Source of the DNA: Lepiota brunneoincarnata
Taxonomy: Eukaryota; Basidiomycota; Agaricomycetes; Agaricales; Agaricaceae
DNA length: 64,000 nt
Direction: 5' to 3'
NCBI GenBank assembly: GCA_023014365.1
Contig: JAEBUN010000068.1
Coordinates: 54,499-118,498 of the forward strand
Part shown: one piece after another, positions 19,561-32,200 of the stretch
How positions within the stretch are numbered: the first letter of the stretch is position 1
How the letters are laid out: each line of letters begins with the position of its first letter
Notes under the pieces: generated by a model
The model's database searches: none
Told to the model about the DNA's origin: nothing
The model's input: the letters and a program-made list of their open reading frames with translations, nothing else
Translations under genes and position numbers: made by a program

Positions 19561-20711
19561 TTTTTTTTTTTTTTTTTTTTTTTATCTCCAATTTATAACG
19601 CAGGCCGCGTAGGGAGGCCACATGCAGCTACTAACTATGGTACAACCCGAGCCGTAAGCTACAGGGTATCTGTACATACAACGCGTGACCGCGGATGCGG
19701 GCATGCGTTTCCCCATGCCCAGGATGAAGCCGCCCCAAACAAATGGAGATGGGAAGACGGCTGCCGCCCACCCAGTGCACGGCGTGGGAACAAAGCCAAG
19801 ACAAGGTCCCCCCCCTTATTGGGGGTTAGGGGTCAATTCCCGTGTAAATCCCTACACGCCGCCCAGAGACAGCAGGGGAATAACCAACGCCCCGACCCGG
19901 ACCCAACCGGGTGCCAGGCAGAGCTACTAGCCGATACCCCCCAGGGGGGGCCCGGCCCTCTCAGCGAACATGAACACGGTCGGGGACGCCTCGAGGAAAG
20001 CAATGAGAGCCTCGACTGTAGCCAGGACCCCCGCCATGGAGTGCCTGGGGCAGCTCCAGAACACATGCTCACGGGTCTCCTCCCAAAACCCGTAGTGACA
20101 GGAATAATCCTCCTGTGGGAAAAAGCGCCTCCGATAGCCCCCTATCGGCGCGTGATTGAGAATGGCACACGTCATCCAGGCCATAAGTGACACCGAATGA
20201 GCGTGCGGGATCCAGGCACCACCGTGGAGATACATGGGCCGAAGGGGGCGGTCATTGTCCCTGGCGAGCTGGAGGAAACCATGCCCACGATGGTCAGGAT
20301 CCTGGAACAGATCGATCCAGTGGTCCTGACACAACCGTACTTCCTCCTTGCGGAGGTAGTCAAGCGAGGCCTGGGGACAAGCCCCTACCCCAACGGGAGG
20401 CAACGACCGAGCGAAGTCATGCACCTGAGTATGGAAAGGCCACCTCGCACGCGAAGGGACCTCCCAGAAGTGAACCGAGCGGGCCAGACCCCTGGCAAAC
20501 CACTCGGCGAGAAGGCGACAGACCGCCAAGGAATGACCCTGGGCGGAGTGTACCAACGGGTCCACCGCCCGCCTGGCCGAAGCCATCAAGTCGGTGAACA
20601 AGACGAGACCAGCGGTGCCCTCAACAGAAACTGCCTTAGACACCGCCAGCCAGATGGCGAAAAGCTCGGCCTCGGGAGCCGTAACCTTCCCCCCCGGAAG
20701 CTGGACCGCAT
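19561..20711 (-). mobile_element. LINE family A copy A2, 5'-truncated, inside copia integrase
   Basis: Poly(T) at 19561-19583, the family-A 3' UTR, then ORF2 C-terminus to 20711. The 12-bp TSD GTGATCCAGTAC (19549-19560 and 20712-20723) is perfect. Removing the insert joins the copia integrase frame (GYKYWITFIDNSTRF). Confidence 0.92.
19927..20711 (-). pseudogene. LINE-A ORF2 C-terminal fragment of A2
   Basis: RNase H (RLAVSKAVSVEG, VLFTDLMASARR) and the C-terminal zinc segment, here CHYGFWEETREHVFWSC. The second Cys of the C-x-C pair is Tyr, so zinc binding would be impaired. No stop lies in this piece; it is truncated at its 5' end. Confidence 0.85.
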
Positions 20712-21599
20712 GTGTGATCCAGTACTTGTAACCTCAATTGGTAGGTACAGGGAGTGGTCCATGAAGATCTGAGTGCACAAGGTCAAGTGGTGCACGTGTA
20801 TGATTGGTCGAGGAAGGAAATGAGGGAGCGCGCATCTTGCCAGCCAAGCAAGGTTCACAAACAGGATTGGGAGGTGTCTGAGAGGTGAGAGTGAGACCAG
20901 TCACCAATTGCTGGGAGATCATCTTCTTCACATCAGCATAGTTCTGGTGGATGAGCCTTCTGTGCCAGAGTGACAAGTCAAGAGGGAGAGAGATAGAGGC
21001 TGCAGAAGCGAGCTGGGAAGCAATGGTGACTCCCTCGAGCACAGCAGTGTTGTTAGAACGGATCCTAGCACAGAACAGAGTCTTCCTATCCCTCTGGAAG
21101 TCCATAGACGAAGCAGAGATGTGTATATTAAGGCCTTTATGCCTAGTAAGGTAGAGGCAAGACAGGAGATTGCTCTGAAGCTGAGGAACATGGAGAGCTT
21201 GTGAAAACTGCACTGCACTCGTCGCTTTTCCCCCTACAACTGGCTGAAACACCACAGAGCCCACTCCAGCTGAGTAAATGACTGAATCATCAGCTAACCG
21301 GACAGGAATGCGAAGGGGAGCATAGGAATGCATCCAGTGACGATGTGGGGTCATATGAGAAGTAGCCCCTGAGTCTGCAAGCCAATCAACGTCAGAGGAG
21401 AGCTGGGAAGGTGTGGGGGAGGTTATACTCGCATTTCCAGCGAATTCTGTGGTGCTGAGCGCATTTTCAGATGCAGGAGAGGGCAGGGAGTCTTGTGACA
21501 CGTCCTGGGCCTTGTTGGCACGGTTCCTGGGCCGTTTAGAGCGCGATTTTGACGTGTTTTTGCGTGCATCCTTCTGGGCATCCAAAAAGGAGTAGCTTG
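20712..21599 (-). pseudogene. copia gag-pol part: protease, zinc domain and start of integrase
   Basis: On the minus strand from 21599: a basic Ser-rich stretch (SFLDAQKDARKN), the aspartic protease DWLADSGATSHMT, the pre-integrase domain LWHRRLIHQNYADVKKM...CEPCLAGKMRAPSFP, and the first integrase Asp (VHSDLHGPLPVPTN). TGA at 20734-20736, probably from CGA, ends the frame 11 bases before the A2 target. No ATG opens this piece; it is open into the B5 junction, so the true start is lost. Confidence 0.85.
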
Positions 21600-21630
<31 letters not shown>

Positions 21631-22052
21631 ACAATTTATAACGCGGTGCTCAAACGCAGTCCACGTGCACTAACTACAACAAAGTAACTAGTACATGGTA
21701 TAACTACCAATGAAGGTAGGGAAGAGAGTCCCGCTGACTCGAAAGGCTACACTCCATGAAGAAGTGCGCGTGGGCAAAGAGTCCGCTACCCCAACAGAAA
21801 CCAGGGCGCGGCAGACGAGGGGTGGATAGGGCCAACAGGTCCCCCCCCCCAAGGGGGGTTAGGAGTTGATTCTCCGTAAATCCCTACACCCCGCAGACTA
21901 AAGCTCTAAGAACTTTGGGTCTCCGCCCCTAGGGGCGCTAGGAGTCAATTCTCCATAAATCGTTACACCCCACTCGAAGGCGGGGGGCGAATAACCACCG
22001 GTTCCTTGAGACCCGAGCCGCGAGGGGGGAATAACCTGAAGGCTCCCCCCAG

Positions 22053-24623
22053 TTATCCCACCCCTTGGGGCTGGGATAGGAACGCAAATGCGGAGGGATT
22101 ACATTCCAGAAAGCCCAGAAGGGCGTCGAGGTTGCGGGGTAAGCCGCCACGCCGCGTATACTTCAGACAAGAAGTGAGAATGTGAGTACAGGTCTCAAGC
22201 CGCAGCCCACAAGGACAGGAGTGATCCTCCTGGGGATGGAATCTAGCGCGGTACTCCCCAATAGGGGTGTGCCCGAGTATAGTGTGGGCGGCCCTCGCTG
22301 TACCAGTGACGGACATCCGGGGACCGATCTCTCGGAGCCACGCACCTCCGGAGAGGTACAAGGGTTGGATTGGCTTCCCAAGGGAGTCCAGCAAAGGGAG
22401 GAAGTTCCTCCCCCTATAAAGGGGCGAGCGAAACATATTCACCCACTCGTCAATACACCCCCTCGTGACCTCAGCCCGGAGAGAGTCGATAGTTGTCGCC
22501 AGGCGGGCGCCCAGCGATACATGGAGCTCCTTTGCCATCTGGATGGCGTCAGAGTGAAGCTCTGGAACAGAGCCCGAAGGCACCTGCCAGAAGGTAACAG
22601 TCCACTGGGCCTTGGAAGACAACCAGCGGTCCAGGGACTGACATACCTCCAGGGAATGAACCTGGCCAGCATGCACAGAGGGATCCACAGCTCTGCGGGC
22701 AGAGCCTGCAGAGCTGGTGTAGACAAAGATGTGGTTGGTTTCCGCACGGTCCAGGACCATGCTTACTCCCAACCAAATGGAGTGGAGCTCTGCGTCAGTG
22801 AGCAGAACCCTCCCTGTGGCCTGCCTGGCCTGCTTGACCAGACGCCCGCCTGCAAACACGCAAGCCGCCGAAACAGCCTGCAGTCTCCCGCTCAGCAGCC
22901 AGTGGGCACCAGCCGCTATGCAGACAGACGACAGATCAGACTGCGCCCTCCGAATGGAGGTGTGCAGTCCGTCGAGATGCCGTTGCTTCGAATCCCCCTC
23001 TGGATCAACGGTGTAGAGTCTAAATTTGATCCACTCTGAGAAGCGGTCCAAAAGATGGAGACCCGGCCTATTCTCGTCTGCGAATGGGGAGAATGGCTCA
23101 GTAAGCTGCGGAAGCACTGCCTGCACCTCCATAAGAGCGCTCTTCACCTTAGGCCGAAGCGCAGGGGTGAGAGCCGATATAGCTCGAGGGTGCTCTGGAG
23201 AACTCCCCCTAAACTCATGGCCTAGCAAGGGCCGAAGCGGGTGATTAACCGTAAGAGTGGCAACCCGGAATATCGTTCGGGAAGCCAGCTTTTTAAGATG
23301 CAGCCGGAAGGGCAGAAGGCCCGCCAGGGCCTCTGCCCTTCCAGTTGGGGATGTGCGGAACGCACCAATGATCCAGTTGGCAGCGCGCCGCTGCATGGAG
23401 TTGAACATCTTGAGGACTCCCTTGTTACAGAAACCCTCGTGATACTACATACAAAACCCATATGTGGCAATAGGAACCACGCAGGATCGGTAGAGGAGGC
23501 GCTTCTGATCAGGAAGCAACCCCCAGGTTGAATTACCAAGCATCCCCATCGCACCAACCGTGGAGAAGGCCTTGGTAGAATAGTAGCGCATGTGCTCGCG
23601 AAAAGTGAGAGCACAATCGAAATAGAAACCCAAGTACCGCCAGAACGGCTTGGGTTTCAAGGGGGTGTCCCCCGTATACGGATGGAAGCCCAGGTCAATG
23701 GGCAGGTTGGCATCCCTCAGGTTGCGAGAGAAGTGAAAGACCTCAGACTTGGTATGCTCAAGCGTGAGGCCAAAGGAGTCAAAGAGCCCGTGCACGCAGC
23801 GATAGGCCACCTGCAGGGCAGTAACGTTGTCCTCCCAATTCTTGGTCTGGACTACAAGGGTCCCATCGTTAACATATGACAGCATGTCGACGCCAAGGCC
23901 GGGGGTCCGCTGGTAGTACAGGTATACCAGAGGGGCGAGAGATAGGGCAGACAAGACAGGAGACAGAGCAGAGCCCTGCCCCACGCCCACATCTGCCCTC
24001 CTGGGGTCAGACCAGAAGGAATTCCACAAATACGTGGTAGACCTCCCAACCAGGTAGGAGCCGAAGAATCGCACCAACTCAGGCGCAAAACCCGACCACG
24101 ACAGAACCGCCAGAATCATATCGTGATTCAGCAAGGGGAAGAACTGAGCGATGTCAAAGGCCACAACGCTAGTCCGCAGTCCCTGAGCCCACCCCGCACG
24201 AACAAGATGGGTGAGGATCAACCTGGTGTCCTCTGTGGACTTCTGGCGGATACCGCCAATCTGGTTGGGATGAAACACCCCCCACTTGACACAATCAAAC
24301 TGGAGGCGGTTGGAGATCATCTTCTCCACAAGCTTCCCCAACATGTTCAGCAACACAATCGGCCGGAAGGCCTTGGGGGTAGAGTAAGAGGGTTTCCCCG
24401 GCTTAGGTATGACCACCGAGTTAGACTCTTTGAAATAATCAGGCCAATGTCCTGCCGCCAGGCAGGCATTGGCGAGATCGACGAACATGTGACAGGATGC
24501 ACGATCCGCCACAATGTCCTTCAGGTACGACCATGTAACATGGTCGGGCCTGGGAGCAGACTTCTTCGCGCAAGAACGCAATGCGTCCTCAAGTTCTAAA
24601 GTGGAGAATGGGTACCACGTCCT

Positions 24624-24626
<3 letters not shown>
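22053..24626 (-). pseudogene. LINE-B ORF2 of B5, C-terminal two thirds
   Basis: Includes RT (VIPKPGKPS, MISNRLQFD, FDIAQFFPLLNHDM, GQGSALSPV, catalytic YVNDGT), RNase H (ELHSIWLGVSM, HIFVYTSSAGS) and zinc CPCGLRLETCTHILTSC. The RT catalytic motif reads YVND instead of YVDD, from one G-to-A change. TAG at 23442-23444 (codon 823) replaces a Trp codon. Otherwise this is the least damaged B ORF2 in the window. Confidence 0.88.
24613..24626 (+). repeat. Left 14-bp TSD of the head-to-head A pair
   Basis: TACCACGTCCTCTC, identical to 33538-33551 on the far side of both A copies. It is directly followed by the poly(T) of A3. Confidence 0.93.
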
Positions 24627-24663
<37 letters not shown>

Positions 24664-27600
24664 TCCAATTTATTACACGGGCCACGTAGGGAGGCCGTGC
24701 GCAGCAATGTACTACAGTACAAACGACCGAGCCGTACACTACGGGGTATCTGTACATACAACGCGTGACCGCGGATGCGGGCATACGTTTCCCCATGCCC
24801 AGGACGAAGCTGCCCCGAACGAACGGAGGCGGGAAGACAGCTGCCGCCCAGCGCGTGGCACGGGAACCAAACTGGAGCGAGGTCCCCCCCCTTATCGGGG
24901 GTTAGGGGTCAATTCCCACGTAAATCCCTACACGCCGCCCGAAGACAGCGGAGGAATAACCAACGCCCCGTCCCGGACCCAACCGGGTGCCAGGCAGAGC
25001 TACTAGCCGATACCCCCTGGGGGGGGCCCGGCCCTCTCAGCGAACGCGAACGCGGTCGGGGACGCCTTGAGGAAAGCAATGAGAGCCTCGACCGTAGCCA
25101 GGACCCCCGCCATGGAGTGCCTAGGGCAGCTCCGGAACACATGCTCACGAGTTTCCTCCCGAAACCCGCAGCGACAGGAATAATCTTCCTGTGGGAAAAA
25201 GCGCCTCCGATAGCCCCCTATCGGCGCGTGGTTAAGAATAGCACGCATCATCCGGGCCATTACTGACACCAAGTGAGCGTGCGGGATCCAGGCACCACCG
25301 TGGAGATACGTGGGCCGCAGGGGACGGTCATCGTCCCTGGCGAGCTGGAGGAAACCATGCCCGCGATGGTCAGGATCCTGGAACAGATCGATCCAGCGGT
25401 CCTGACACGACCGTACTTCCTCCCTCCGGAGGAAGTCAAGCGAGGCCCGGGGACGAGCCCCTACCCCAACGGGAGGCAACGACCGAGCGAAGTCGTGTAC
25501 CTGAGTGTGGAAAGGCCACCTCGCACGCGAAGGGACCTCCCAGAAGTGGACCGAGCGGGCCGGACCCCTGGCGAACCACTCGGCAAGAAGGCGGCAGACT
25601 GCCAAGGAATGACCCTGGGCGGAGTGCACCGACGGGTCCACCGCCCGCCTGGCCGAGGCCATCGAGTCGGTGAACAAGACAAGACCAGCGGCACCTTCGA
25701 CAGAAACTGCCTTGGACACCGCCAGCCGGATGGCGAAAAGCTCGGCCTCAGGAGCCGTAACCTTTTCCCCCCGGAAGCCGAACCGCATGAATGCAGTCCA
25801 GCCCCTGGAATACCTGGGCGGCCAAAACCGCCTGGTGGACCCGGCGGGGCGGCAGACTCGCGTCCGTCGCCGCTACCAGAACCCCTGGATCAGCCTGCGC
25901 CCGGGCCAGAACCCGGTCGAGAGCCACGACATGGGCCGTAAGGGCATCCTCCGCCCCCCGGTCGTAGGAGTGGAAGCGGACCCGATCGGGGTACACATCC
26001 AAGAGACGGCGTCCCGGCCAGGCCTCCGGCGCAACCGCGTCAAAGGGCCCGGCGAGGGCAGCAAGACGCTGGTTAGCGTCGACAACAGGCCCCTTCACCT
26101 TGATCAACTCGCGGGGAGGGAGCCTGGCTATGGACCGGACATGAGACCAGAGATCACCGCTATAGCCCCAGCCAAGGAGGGCACGAACGGGGTGGCCCGG
26201 AGCAAGCGTGGCGTACCGCAACTCGGCGCGGTCACGAAGCTTCCGGAGATGAAGATGGATGGGGATCAGGCCCGCAATGGCCCCGACCCCCCCATCGGGC
26301 GACGTCCTAAAGGCGCCAGTAACCCAGAGTGCAGCCCGGCGCTGCATCCAGCGAAGGTGGTCCAATGCGCCCTTACACCTGGCGCCCCGGTAATACCACA
26401 AGCAAAAGCCGTACGTGGCTATAGGAACCACGCACGATCGATATAGAAGGCGCTTCTGGTCTGGCAGAAGCCCCCGAACGGAATTACCAAGCATTTCCAT
26501 GGCCTTGACCGTGGAAATAGCCTTAGTAGAATAGAAGCAAACATGCTCCTTAAACGTAAGGGCACGATCGAAGTAGAAGCCCAAGTACCTCCAATAGGTC
26601 TTGGGCCGAAGAGGGGTGGCGCCAGTGAACGGGGGAAACCCCAAGTCCACCGGGGGATTCTCACCGGAACGATCCCGTGAGAAATGGAAGAGCTCGGACT
26701 TGTCGTGCTCCACGACCAGCGCGAACCGGGTGAAGGTGTCATGAACAACCTCGTAAGATCTGCGGAGCAGGACGCAGTTAGCGTCCAAGTCCCAGGCCTG
26801 CGCCACGATGGTACCGTCGTCGACGTAAGACAGGAGCGAAAGGCCCGGTTGAGGGAGCCGTCGCTCGATAATATACATGGCCGGGGCCAAGTAGAGGCCG
26901 GACAGGACGGGTGAGAGGGCAGACCCCTGGCCCACCCCCACCTCCGCCCGGAACGGTTCAGACAGGAAGGAGTTCCAGGCGTAGCTGGTAAACCTCCCCG
27001 TGAGATAAGAAGCAAAGAACCGGCCCACACAGGGGGAAAACCCCTGTCGAGCCAGAACTGCGAGAAGCATCCCATGGTTCAGGGATGGGAAGAACTGTGC
27101 GATGTCAAAGGCGAGAACACTCGTCTTCAACCCGCGGGCCCACCCGGCACGAACAAGGTGCACGAGGTAGGCACCAGCATCTTCGGTGGACCGCTGGATC
27201 ACACCGCCGAACTGGTTCGGATGGAACACGCCAAACTTGACAGCCTCAAACTGCAAGCGGCGCGAGATCATTTTCTCGATAAGTTTACCGAGAGTGTTGA
27301 GAAGGACGATCGGTCTGAACGCCTTCGGGGTAGCATAGGAGGGCTTGCCAGGTTTCGGTATGATAACCGACACGCTCTCCTTAAAATGACGAGGCCAATG
27401 CCCGCACTCCATGCAGGCATCGGCGATCCGACAGACCAAACGGGTGACCGTCGGGCCCGCCAGAATGGACTTGAGGTGCGTCCACGTAATGTGGTCCGGA
27501 CCGGGTGAGGACAGAGAAGAGCACGCGCGCAGAGCCTCGTGCATCTCCAAGTCGGAGAAGACCGGCCACTCCCGCGGTGGGAGCAGATCGATCTGATCAA

Positions 27601-28250
27601 GAACCCCGACATCGACTGGACGGTCGTTGGCGGCGTTGTAAGACCCGTGGAGCCCTTCCCAGAGCTCCTCGAGAGTGTTGCAGGGGCGATCGCGGTAGCG
27701 GATCGCCTCGCAGGGGGGTAACTTGCATGCCCTGACCCAATCCATCAGGTCCCAGGGGCGCTTGTTGGAAGAAGCAATCTCCTCGATACGCTCATCGAAG
27801 AATTTGCGCTTGGCGGCTTTCCAGGTCCGCTTAAACGTGCGGGCATCCTCCCGGTCCCGAGACCGAGAATACACCGCGTAAGTGCGCGAGCACTCGTCAT
27901 CCCACCACGGCTTAGACCGTGAGACAACGCAGATCTCCTTGGAGTGGGCGAGCCACGCCTCGGAGAAGACCGCAGAGATAGCCAGGGCCACCTCGTCGAT
28001 CCTGTCAGATGAGCCCAGGTCTGGAAAGTCCAGGCCCATAAGCCCCGTCGAGACCTCAGCTAGGAACTCGGCCTCCTCGTCCGAGCCCCGCTTCAGCGAT
28101 CGCCTGGGCACAGCCTCCTCAAAGGCTTCCAGAGGGACAGTGATCCGAAGGGGGCAATGGTCAGATTGACCCCGCAGATCGGGACACCACGTGGGAAGTG
28201 GCAGGTGGCCCGCGGCCGCCCTCGCAAACACGAGGTCGATCACAGTAGAA
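24627..28250 (-). mobile_element. LINE family A copy A3 (left member of a 5'-to-5' pair)
   Basis: Poly(T) of 32 nt (24627-24658), the complete family-A 3' UTR and ORF2 back to the end of the endonuclease region, truncated at 28250. There it abuts the 5'-truncated end of A4, which points the other way. It has its own poly(A) tail, so it is not simply an inverted 5' part of A4. Confidence 0.92.
25003..28250 (-). pseudogene. LINE-A ORF2 of A3, 5'-truncated and frameshifted
   Basis: From STVIDLVFARAAAG at the 5' edge through the endonuclease SDHCPL, RT FDIAQFFPSLNHGM, GQGSALSPV and YVDDGT, to RNase H VAATDASLPP. A one-base insertion in the G/A run near 25765 (GGGGGGAAAA where intact copies have GGGGGGGAA) shifts the frame. 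Downstream RNase H and zinc segment (CRCGFREETREHVFRSC) continue in the new frame to 25003. The N-terminal ~200 residues are missing. Confidence 0.88.
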
Positions 28251-29282
28251 GCCAGCCCCGTCGACCTGGCGCGTGCTCTCCTGGGGCTGCCTTCTCACAA
28301 GGTGGTCTCGTTCCATCGGCAGGCAGCAGCCGCCCAGCAGCCACCCAAGGCCCCCAAGCCGAGGATGACTACATCCGGACCTTCGCGCAAGCAGGTCATG
28401 CTCACCCTCGCAGGGGGCGGTCTCCCGGTTAACCTGGGCCCCGTCGTCTGCGCGGAGATTCATCGGGTGGCGGCCGCCGCTCTGGCGTCTGCGGGCTCGC
28501 TCGTTCATATCGAGCGGGTCCAGCAGATGGACTCACATGTAGCTTGCTACACCACCGCCGTGCCCAGTGAACTGGACATCGGCACTATCAGGAACGCGGT
28601 CCGCACGAACTGGCCCCAGGCCGTCGTGGACGCGAACCTTCCTCGGTTGAAGAGCTACCTCAAGCTCCTCGACGCACCGATGTTCCGGGGCGGTCAGCCC
28701 TGGCTCACGCCCGACAGGGTAGTCGAGGCCATGCAGCGTTCTGTATGGTCTGAGTATTTCATGCTGGCCACCAGGCCGCGCATCGTCAAGAACTCGAGGG
28801 CCGCTGACACGGCCACCGTGTTCTTTGAGATCTGGGACTCCCAACAGGGGTCCAACGCGAAGACGGTCTCGCGACGCGTCATCACCATCGACGGCACTCC
28901 GTGCAGGATCATTCCTGCGAAGGCCAATCCCGGAGTCCCCCTCTGCCAGCGTTGCTGGAAGTGGGGGCATCCTTCCCTAGCCTGCCGACGCGAGGCTATC
29001 CGCTGCTCTCACTGCGGCGGTCCGCATTCCCCGACTAACCACCGGGCGTTTGCGTCGTGTTGCAAGGGGCAGCCCAATCACAGGCCGCCCATTGCCCCCA
29101 CCCCCGCTGACCGCCCCTGCCCCCACGCGCCTGTGTGCGTGAATTGCGGCGGCGCTCATGCTGCGTCGGCTTCGGCCTGCCCGTTCTGGGCTCACCGCTT
29201 CGATCGGGAGTGGATTGAGCGCCGGTACGATTCTCCGGTAAGGGTCCGTTCCCCACCACGTCAACCCCGCTTACCCCAATGA
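28251..29282 (+). CDS. LINE-A ORF1 (gag-like), 5'-truncated
   Basis: An open frame of 343 codons ending at TGA 29280-29282. The central RNA-binding part (DSHVACYTTAVPSELDIGTI...VFFEIWDSQQG) is followed by knuckle 1 CQRCWKWGHPSLAC (C-x2-C-x4-H-x4-C, from about 28944), a second cluster CSHCGGPHSPTNH and a third CVNCGGAHAASASAC (about 29136). It is expected to coat LINE RNA. No stop or frameshift, but the start codon and N-terminal half are absent, replaced by antisense A3, so it is not a complete gene. Confidence 0.85.
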   Translation, partial: ASPVDLARALLGLPSHKVVSFHRQAAAAQQPPKAPKPRMTTSGPSRKQVMLTLAGGGLPVNLGPVVCAEIHRVAAAALASAGSLVHIERVQQMDSHVACYTTAVPSELDIGTIRNAVRTNWPQAVVDANLPRLKSYLKLLDAPMFRGGQPWLTPDRVVEAMQRSVWSEYFMLATRPRIVKNSRAADTATVFFEIWDSQQGSNAKTVSRRVITIDGTPCRIIPAKANPGVPLCQRCWKWGHPSLACRREAIRCSHCGGPHSPTNHRAFASCCKGQPNHRPPIAPTPADRPCPHAPVCVNCGGAHAASASACPFWAHRFDREWIERRYDSPVRVRSPPRQPRLPQ

Positions 29283-32200
29283 ATAGGGACTGTCAGGAAC
29301 CTAGGAGATTGCGGAGAGCGTGTTGTATATGGTCGCAGAATGTATTTCGTAGCTACATTCTTGTGGACAGTCTACTAGAACAATTCAAAGATGAAGTTGA
29401 TATGTTCTTACTACAGGAGCCGCCTTGGCGCTCCATCCGTCGCGTTCCATCCTCCTCTGACCCCGACGGGGATGAGGTTGTCGGGGCGCCCAAGCATCCG
29501 GAGTGGCTGTGTTTGTTCCACCCTCCTTCTTCCCCGGATCAGCCTCCTCGGGTTATGGCATATGTGCATAACCAGATGATGCGGCTCCGACCCTCGCTTC
29601 GACATGACGTCGTCGATCACCGTGACGTCATGGCCGTCTCCATGTTTCTGCATGGGGAGGCCGTGTACTTTCTCAACGTCTACTCAGACGACAGGCAGTC
29701 GGGCATCCGCTACCTCGCGGATGCCGTTGACTCTCTCCCGCAGTGCGCCCTCATGTCGGGGGACTTCAACTGCCGCTCGCCGCAGTGGGATCCGTGGGCT
29801 CCCCACAACCCCGCTGCTGCTGCCTCCCTGCTGGAAACGGCGGACTCGTTGGGCCTGGATCTCTCGCTCCCTGAGAACCCAGGCCCCACGCACTTCCCCT
29901 TTGAGGAGGGGCTTGCTTCTACCGTGATCGACCTCGTGTTTACGAGGGTGACTGCGGGCCATCTGCCGCTTCCCACGCGGTGTCCCGATCTGCGGGGTCA
30001 ATCTGACCACTGCCCCCTTCGGATCACTGTCCCTCTGGAGGCCTTCGAGGAGGCTGTGCCCAGGCGTTCACTGAAGCGGGACTCGGACGAGGAGGCCGAG
30101 TTCCTAGCTGAGGTCTCGACAGGGCTTATGGGCCTGGACTTTCCAGACCTGGGCTCATCTGACAGGATCGATGAGGTGGCCCTGGCTATCTCTGCGGTCT
30201 TCTCCGAGGCGTGGCTCGCCCACTCCAAGGAGATCTGCGTCGTCTCACGGTCTAAGCCATGGTGGGATGACGAGTGCTCGCGCACTTACGCGGTGTATTC
30301 TCGGTCTCGGGACCGGGAGGATGCCCGCACGTTTAAGCGGACCTGGAAAGCCGCCAAGCGCAAATTCTTCGATGAGCGTATCGAGGAGATTGCTTCTTCC
30401 AACAAGCGCCCCTGGGACCTGATGGATTGGGTCAGGGCATGCAAGTTACCTCCCTGCGAGGCGATCCGCTATCGCGATCGCCCCTGCAACACTCTCAAGG
30501 AGCTCTGGGAAGGGCTCCACGGTTCTTACAACGCCGCCAACGACCGCCCGGTCGATGTCGGGGTCCTTGATCAGATCGATCCGCTCCCACCGTGGGAGTG
30601 GCCGGTCTTTTCCGACTTGGAGATGCACGAGGCCTTGCGCGCGTGCTCTTCGCTGTCCTCACCCGGTCCGGACCACATCACGTGGTCGCACCTCAAGTCC
30701 GTTCTGGCAGGCCCGACGGTCACCCGTCTGGTCTGTTGGATCGCCGATGCCTGCATGGAGTGCGGGCATTGGCCTCGTCACTTTAAGGAGAGCGTGTCGG
30801 TTATCATACCGAAGCCTGGCAAGCCCTCCTATGCCACTCCGAAGGCGTTCAGACCGATCGTCCTTCTCAATACTCTCGGTAAGCTTATCGAGAAAATGAT
30901 CTCGCGCCGCTTGCAGTTTGAGGCTGTCAAGTTTGGCATGTTCCATCCCAACCAGTTCGGCGGTGTGATCCAGCGGTCCACCGAGGATGCTGGTGCCTAT
31001 CTCGTGCACCTTGTCCGTGCCGGGTGGGCTCGCGGGTTGAAGACGAGTGTTCTCGCCTTCGACATCGCACAGTTCTTCCCATCCCTGAACCATGGGATGC
31101 TTCTCGCGGTTCTGGCTCGGCAGGGGTTCTCCCCTTGTGTGGGCCGGTTCTTTGCTTCTTATCTCACGGGGAGGTTTACCAGGTACGCCTGGAACTCCTT
31201 CCTGTCTGAACCGTTCCGGGCGGAGGTGGGGGTGGGCCAGGGGTCTGCCCTCTCACCTGTCCTGTCCGGCCTCTACTTGGCCCCAGCCATGTATATTATC
31301 GAGCGACGGCTCCCTCAGCCGGGCCTTTCGCTCTTGTCTTACGTCGACGATGGCACCATCGTGGCGCAAGCCTGGGACTTGGACGCTAACTGTGTCCTAC
31401 TCCGCAGGTCCTACGAGGTTGTCCATGACACCTTCACTCGGTTCGCGCTGGTCGTGGAGCACGACAAGTCCGAGCTCTTCCACTTCTCACGGGATCGTTC
31501 CGGTGAGAACCCCCCGGTGGACTTGGGGTTTCCCCCGTTCACTGGCGCTACCCCCCTTCGGCCCAAGACCTATTGGAGGTACCTGGGTTTCTATTTCGAT
31601 CGTGCCCTTACGTTTAAGGAGCATGTTCGCTTCTACTCTACTAAGGCTATTTCCACGGTCAAGGCCATGGGGATGCTTGGTAACTCTGTCCGGGGGCTTC
31701 TGCCAGACCAGAAGCGCCTTCTGTATCGGTCGTGCGTGGTTCCTATAGCCACGTACGGCTTTCGCTTGTGGTATTACCGGGGCGCCAGGTGTAAGGGCGC
31801 TTTGGACCACCTCCGCCGGATGCAGCGTCGGGCTGCACTCTGGATTACCGGCGCCTTTAGGACATCACCCAATGGGGGGGTTGGGGCCATTGCGGGCCTG
31901 ATCCCCATTCATCTTCATCTCCGAAAGCTGCGTGACCGTGCCGAGTTGCGGTATGCCACGCTTGCTCCGGGCCACCCCGTTCGTGCCCTCCTTGGCTGGG
32001 GCTACAGCGGTGATCTCCGGTCTCATGTCCGGTCCATAGCCAGGCTCCCTCCCCGCGAGTTGGTCAAGGTGAAGGGGCCTGTTGTCGACGCTAACCAGCG
32101 CCTTGCCGCCCTCGCTGGGCCTTTCGACGCTGTTGCGCCGGAGGCCTGGCCGGGGCGCCGTCTCCTGGATGTGTACCCCGACCGGGTCCGCTTCCACTCT

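Larger units (their letters stand above)
15405..21599 (-). mobile_element. Ty1/copia retrotransposon, minus strand, incomplete at its 5' side
   Basis: Order on the minus strand: part of gag-pol (21599-20712), insert A2, pol (19560-16896), polypurine tract and 3' LTR (16865-15405, holding SINE D2). Protease before integrase before RT before RNase H is the copia order. The 5' part (5' LTR, primer site, most of gag) is cut off at 21600 by LINE B5. Only partial LTR pieces reappear at 34859-35168 and 36410-36597. Confidence 0.88.
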
